Assembly (NCBI GenBank): GCA_021441665.1
Contig: JAGYYN010022628.1
Coordinates: forward strand, 1-25,480
DNA length: 25,480 bases
Source of the DNA: Euplotes cf. woodruffi 2 WChen-2021
Lineage: Eukaryota; Ciliophora; Spirotrichea; Euplotida; Euplotidae
Direction of reading: 5' to 3'
The number at the start of each line of letters is the position of its first letter. Position 1 is the first letter of the stretch. The notes under the pieces are model-generated. The model was given only the letters and a program-made list of their open reading frames with translations. It was not told the DNA's origin and searched no databases. Below are positions 21,344 through 25,480 of this stretch, one piece after another. The position numbers and the translations under genes are program-made.

Positions 21344-22276
21344 ATGGAGATAGTCAATATCACAAACAGGTGCTATGATTTAGGAGCGTTGGTCTACTAC
21401 GACTCTACGTCTTACCAAAAACTTAGTGAAGAAGAGCTGGAGGCTAAGGCCAAGCAGAACACTAACAAGTTCCTCCAAGCCATGTTCGATTATAAAAAGA
21501 AGCAGCCAGAGAAAAGAGTGTTAGAGTTCGAAACGCCTTTTTACTCTGTGACTCTCCCACCAGTCGAAGAAAGACTGCCGCGATTGGTCCCGCCACCAAA
21601 GCCAAAGCCGCTCACTAGATGGGAGAAGTTCAGAAAGGAAAAAGGCCTCGCTCCTCGCAAGAAGCGAGAACGAAAAGTCTTCGATCCAGTCTCGAAGAGA
21701 TGGGTCAGACGTTTCGGCTACAAGTCCATCAAGAAGCTGGAAGAATCCAGAACCGCCATCATTGAAGCCAAACCTGGAGAAGAGCACATCGACCCGTTCG
21801 AGAAGATGGCCGTGCAGAAGAAACTCATGCTCGAAAAGGAAAAACTTAAAGCTCTGAACAACCAAATGCGCGCTGCAGGAGTCAACATGAAGCTCCTCAG
21901 AGAAAAGAAAGGACTTTATGAAGCCGGCGGTGCTGAGAAGGGATCGAGAAAGAAGCGGGAAATGAAGGAAAAGAGGAAAGACCGCGAAATGCTTAAAAAT
22001 AACCTGAAAAACACACAAATCTCGACTGCCTCGATGGGCATCTACGATAAAAAAGCAACGAGAGATGAAAAGAACCTCGGAGTCAGGAAGAAAAAGAAGA
22101 ATGTTAACCTGAGCACGGCCGAAGAGAAGGAAAGAAGTCTTAAGTTCCTCAAGATACTCAAGAAGAAGGATGAGATCAAAGATGGAGTCATCAACGACGA
22201 TGTGATTGTCCGCAAGAGAAAGAAGGAAACTGAAAACTTGAGAGCAAAAGCAAGAAAACATGTGAAGTCAAGCTAA
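21344..22276 (+). CDS. RRS1: Ribosome biogenesis regulator RRS1
   Basis: A single-exon 310-aa protein. The N-terminus YDLGALVYYD and the core KPKPLTRWEKFRKEKGLAP followed by RKVFDPVSKRWVRRFGYK are the RRS1 signature. The C-terminal half is highly basic and helical, consistent with nucleolar targeting and rRNA or ribosomal-protein contact. RRS1 works with Rpf2 to load the 5S RNP (uL18, uL5, 5S rRNA) on the pre-60S particle. Codon use is richer in C/G-ending codons than in the intron-rich neighbours, as expected for an expressed housekeeping gene. No UGA codons. The stop is TAA, with TTCAAT at +23. An overlapping 246-aa minus-strand frame is a composition shadow. Confidence 0.94.
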   Translation: MEIVNITNRCYDLGALVYYDSTSYQKLSEEELEAKAKQNTNKFLQAMFDYKKKQPEKRVLEFETPFYSVTLPPVEERLPRLVPPPKPKPLTRWEKFRKEKGLAPRKKRERKVFDPVSKRWVRRFGYKSIKKLEESRTAIIEAKPGEEHIDPFEKMAVQKKLMLEKEKLKALNNQMRAAGVNMKLLREKKGLYEAGGAEKGSRKKREMKEKRKDREMLKNNLKNTQISTASMGIYDKKATRDEKNLGVRKKKKNVNLSTAEEKERSLKFLKILKKKDEIKDGVINDDVIVRKRKKETENLRAKARKHVKSS

Positions 22277-22899
22277 AATGTATTCGTGCAATCTTGCATT
22301 CAATATGCGATCAAAAGGTATTTTGTAATTGTATTAGTTTTTTAATGATTTTATTGTGATTGGAAAAGGTATTTAAATTTATTATATTTTAATTAATAAA
22401 GACTTGAATATTTATACTAATAATACATGTTATAGTAGTATTTTATTACAAAACAAAGCAAGTTAAAATTAAGTTCTCACTTTTTAAAAAATTCTAATTG
22501 CCTTTTTGTATTTTGTATTTCCTGATTAAAAATAAATAAAGACTTTTTATAAATATGATAAAGGAGTAAAAAAGATAGTAAAGATAATTTTTTATTCTAA
22601 AATTGGTTTTACATTGTACCTAAAATTATATCTTTATAAAAAACATCCATAAATTTTTCGGAATAAATCAACCCAAAATAGTCAAATAATAAATTAATCA
22701 CAATGAACAAATAATTTTTAGTACATTTAAATATAATTTAAGTCTCCATCTAATCATATAAGGTGTTTTCTTGGACCCAATAACTCTGCAATACCGGACC
22801 AAAGCATGACCTCTGTTGATAATAAGCCAAAAGTAAATCTTTATTGATTAGTTTCTTATGAAAAAATAATAGAAAATATAATAAAAATATAATATTATA
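22277..22899 (+). other. Very AT-rich spacer, no gene seen
   Basis: These 623 bases carry no coding-like frame on either strand. They contain the TTCAAT element near the left edge and otherwise mostly A/T runs. Confidence 0.5.
22296..22305 (-). other. TTCAAT/ATTGAA element after RRS1
   Basis: The hexamer at 22299-22304 starts 23 nt after the TAA. One flank base (C) departs from the E-Cbs consensus. Confidence 0.38.
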
Positions 22900-23433
22900 A
22901 TGTCTGAGCAAAAAAGAAGAGTAGCTCCTCCGAGCTACAATTCGCCAATGTACCACCTATTGAATCCGAGGTACAAGACCGACATTGCGGAACTGTTCAG
23001 AAGATCCAACCCGAGCATGTGAGACTCATACCGCGACAACAGCTGGTCTTACAAATACGAACAGTACAGATTATGGTTCTCATACTTTAATCAAACTGAG
23101 TGGAGAAAAGTTTACGGAATTACATATCCCGCTTTCAATCTGCTTCTCACTGGAGGAATCCTCTACGGCATCGGTATTTACACAGCCAAAGAACAGGGAC
23201 TTGTTAGAGGCTTCAGGCACTACAACTTTCTCAAGTCTCACTGGTTCGATTGGACCGCATTTTTAAAGAGATCTGTGTTCGGAGTTGTAGCCTCACTCGC
23301 TATCTCTACTGCGCTATTCGGAGACTTCTGGCTTGGTCTTATGAGACTCCGAAATAGGTACTTGAAGATGACCTACGTCAACACTGGAGGAAACATGTGG
23401 TCTGGAAACTCTATCATTGATGACAACAAATAA
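22900..23433 (+). CDS. Two-span membrane protein, unknown (possibly mitochondrial)
   Basis: A single exon of 177 aa. Two hydrophobic segments, about residues 71-95 (YPAFNLLLTGGILYGIGIY) and 124-148 (FGVVASLAISTALFGDFWL), lie in a basic, Trp/Tyr-rich protein. One UGA (23020-23022) is Cys41. The size, two helices and aromatic-rich loops resemble small accessory subunits of mitochondrial respiratory complexes in ciliates, but I cannot name a family, so this is only a suggestion. Codons are well biased to C/G ends, pointing to good expression. The gene ends AAC-AAA-TAA: a shift-type context used here as a terminator, since the next two frames give no continuation. TTCAAT follows at +22. Confidence 0.8.
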
Positions 23434-23451
23434 TCTACGGGTGAATAGACT

Positions 23452-23461
23452 GTCTTCAATA
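23452..23461 (-). other. E-Cbs-like element after the membrane-protein gene
   Basis: TTCAAT at 23455-23460 begins 22 nt after the stop. The flanks fit the E-Cbs reverse complement except at the weakly conserved position. Confidence 0.4.
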
Positions 23462-23568
23462 TGCTTTTATATTGCAAAGGCATAATTCCAATGCATATTC
23501 AATCATTAATGCTTTAATTCAGTGTAAATATATGCATAAAGATTCTTAATAATTTATACGGAATAAAA

Positions 23569-24512
23569 ATGGAGACTTTAAATAGTGCAAATACGAACCC
23601 CAGCTTAACTGAAGCGACAGCAGGCCATCATAATGTATCTAATCTAAAGTACGGTTTTGCTAAATTCTTATATTTACTTCTCCTCGCGTAACTTGACCTC
23701 CAGCCTATTCGAGAATAAGCCTGTGTTCGACGTGCCTATAATCAACTTCGAAAATGAAATCGAGAACAAGTGGAACTTAATTGCGCTGGATATCCTGTCG
23801 AACAAAGGCAAGTTGATAAGCGCAGCGAAAACGAGGAGGCAAGCATCTGAAAACTTCCAAAAGAAAATCAAGTTCATGGATGTAATTGTGTCTGCATTTA
23901 TTTTACTAGATTAAGTCGGCAGTGATGCAGCAAACCCTCCATAAAAGCAGCAAGTTTCACAAAAGAACAGGAATTGTATGTATCTTGTCATTATCTTTAG
24001 CGGATCTCACCGCATCGAGTAAATCATCGCAAAGCAGAAGGGCATGTGGTTGGAGACTTGCACGGTCATGCTTCAACAGCCAATCAAAAAGTAGCTCCAT
24101 TAACATCAAAGTTTAGGAAGCAGACCACCAGGGAATTAGCAAACTTCATGCATCGGTTGATTATGGGTACGGACAACTTTTGATTTTTAAAGGCACGAGG
24201 AGAAAGATGATAAGGTCGAGCACGCAGTCAGCCTTTTTGACGACACTCGCTGCATGAAGCTTATGGTAAACCTCAAACTTCGCCTATGCTTATATTAGTT
24301 TCTTAAAATGCTAAAGTTACATATTTCATCAAAAAAGATTTAAATTTTGAATTTTTTGATGAAAATTTAAGCTAGTGATAATATGAATGCGTAGGAAAGC
24401 AGAAAGATTGCTGCTAATAAAACTTTCAAGATCAGAACGAGAAGTAAGATAACTGGTAGAAGGAGTTGATTTTAAATTAGGAGAAAATAATGTGATACAA
24501 TTTGAGAGATAG
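23569..24512 (+). CDS. Seven-exon basic protein of unknown function
   Basis: Unrecognised. Proposed exons are 23569-23648, 23704-23881, 23910-23975, 24001-24166, 24207-24265, 24395-24455 and 24481-24512, about 213 aa. Introns are 55, 28, 25, 40, 129 and 25 nt, all GT-AG with TAG, CAG or AAG acceptors, and frame is kept at every join. The protein is rich in Lys, Arg, Asn and Ser with predicted helices (NEIEN-KWNLIALDIL) and a basic tail (KTFKIRTRSKITGE). No UGA is needed. The last two exons are inferred only from phase and coding character; a stop at 24298 would arise if the 129-nt intron is not removed. No TTCAAT lies close to the end. Confidence 0.55.
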
Positions 24513-24793
24513 ATTTACATTATTTTGAAATGATTAAATTTTTTACTTAAAATACAATAAAAACTTAATTAATAATAATCAATTTTAATATGAGAATTTA
24601 TATACTTAGATAATTAACTTTTGATTTGATTTCATAATATTTTTGCTTTATATCTTAATAAAGCCAATCGATATTTAATAGAATACTTTAATTAGGCTTA
24701 GTATTTCAAATATTAAAATCACTTATTACATAATTGAGATCCTCTAAAAGTTCAATAATTTAATACTTTCAAGTTAATTTTGAATTTTAGCAT
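24513..24793 (+). other. AT-rich spacer, no gene seen
   Basis: These 281 bases have no frame with coding character. The far end (TTTTAG at about 24788-24793) looks like a splice acceptor for the next gene, so an upstream exon may be hidden here. Confidence 0.4.
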
Positions 24794-25175
24794 TAAATAA
24801 CAATCCTTCCAAAATTGAAGAAAGAGCCGACACAAAAAGACTATTCCAAATAAGTCAAAAATAACAAAAGACTCAGTCGGCTGCGATATAAGGAGACTTG
24901 CCGTGAGAGTAAAAACAATGCATCTGCAAGTATCGAGGGTAAGCCATTTTGTCCTTTACTTCAACCTGATAATTTGCATAGAGAATACTCCGTATTCGAA
25001 ATCGAGCACCAGGACGCATATGATATGGAGCTTTGCCACACCCAAGAGCCTGAAGAAAATAAACGAGGATATCAGCTTCGACTTGGCCTTTTCCAAATGT
25101 AAGCACTGCTTGCTGCTCCGCTATCAGTATTTTGCAAGGGGTCGAGGCAAACACAATTTTTGATTTTGAGATTAG
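24794..25175 (+). CDS. Uncertain intron-containing gene, 5' end not found
   Basis: An exon from 24794 (after TTTTAG) reads NNNPSKIEERADTKRLFQI and then meets a 23-nt intron, GTCAAAA...CTCAG (24856-24878). It joins a frame with GCDIRRLAVRVKTMHLQV that stays open to 25163, where two UGA (Cys) codons precede TAG at 25173-25175. A GTAAGCC...CATAG segment at about 24940-24981 could be a further intron leading into either of two open frames. No start codon was located and no family is recognised. The overlapping minus-strand frame (25154-24873) seems a shadow. Confidence 0.3.
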
Positions 25176-25229
25176 ATAACTTTATAGTTGAGACTTGATT
25201 GACATAAAATAAGTTATTTTGCTTACATA

Positions 25230-25480
25230 AATTTTGAAATTAACTTACTGTAAAATTTATCACATTTCGATTAATTCGAGAAATAATTATGAGTGCATAG
25301 GTAACTCAATATCAACGGGAACTAAGCAGAAGCAAGATAAGAGCAAGTATTTGGCTGAAAGCTTGATTAAGAATTATAAGCAGGAGATAGACAGGCTGCA
25401 AGATAGCATGTCTAAAAATTTCTACAGCACGTACGATAGTATTTTTCAATCGAGGCAATTAAAATCCTCTCACAAATCAA
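25230..25480 (+). CDS. Partial gene running off the window, coiled-coil-like
   Basis: One frame is open from about 25230 to the last base. The last 165 bases have clear coding character: Lys/Gln-rich helix with KYLAESLIKNYKQEIDRLQD, suggestive of a coiled coil. The start codon and any introns cannot be placed, because the region before 25290 may be 5' flank or intron. The product is unknown. Confidence 0.4.

Noticed and set aside
21521-22261. 246-aa open frame on the minus strand
   Set aside because: It is the antisense of RRS1; its Leu/Phe/Ser-rich composition is the mirror of a Lys/Glu/Arg-rich gene.
24873-25154. 93-aa minus-strand frame
   Set aside because: It overlaps a plus-strand region with better coding character and splice signals, and shows no recognisable motif.
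1-25480. Tec transposons, other mobile elements or LTR-type elements
   Set aside because: No transposase, integrase or reverse transcriptase motif, long terminal repeat or TATAGAGG-type end outside coding sequence was found.

Overview
The window reads as nuclear DNA of a euplotid ciliate (Euplotes-like). The main evidence is the genetic code. In-frame UGA codons recur inside conserved domains exactly where cysteine is required: the second Cys of a glutaredoxin CPYC site (16712), three zinc-binding positions of a MYND finger (1616, 1625, 1736), B-box-like cysteines (17134 to 17287), and single sites in proteasome Rpn6 and in a PFP-type phosphofructokinase. All inferred stops are UAA or UAG. 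Short GT-AG introns, commonly 25-40 nt and with a mode at 25, also fit. Several genes on one 25 kb stretch with AT-rich spacers is unlike the gene-sized macronuclear chromosomes of Euplotes, so germline (micronuclear) DNA is the likeliest source. This is inference, because no telomere repeat is present.

Layout, left to right. 131-4472 (+): a DUSP-UBL-MYND protein with a degenerate USP-like C-terminus. 4980-5250 (+): a small GC-rich RIIa/DPY-30-fold axonemal protein. 5443-7533 (+): an intron-rich unknown gene with an AAA-TAA shift site. 10310-8094 (-): an intron-rich gene ending in a second DUSP domain, also with candidate +1 shift sites. 10602-11888 (+): RPN6. 15653-12048 (-): a fused double PFP-type phosphofructokinase. 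15897-16259 and 16601-16960 (+): two glutaredoxins. 17119-18989 (+): a B-box-like/coiled-coil protein. 19215-21286 (+): a ten-exon unknown gene. 21344-22276 (+): RRS1. 22900-23433 (+): a two-span membrane protein. 23569-24512 (+): a seven-exon basic unknown protein. From 24794 on: two uncertain or partial genes.

The conserved housekeeping genes (RPN6, phosphofructokinase, RRS1, glutaredoxins) have no introns; the unrecognised genes have five to ten. Themes are ubiquitin-proteasome (two DUSP proteins, Rpn6), carbon metabolism, thiol redox, ribosome assembly and cilia. There is no operon logic.

The most notable pattern is the hexamer TTCAAT lying 9-31 nt after the stop codon of seven genes. 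Its complement ATTGAA is the core of the Euplotes chromosome-breakage element (E-Cbs). Identical inverted E-Cbs-like decamers bracket the spacer between the first two genes. I read this as a set of candidate fragmentation sites seen in unprocessed germline DNA. No mobile elements, CRISPR arrays, rRNA or convincing tRNA genes were found.
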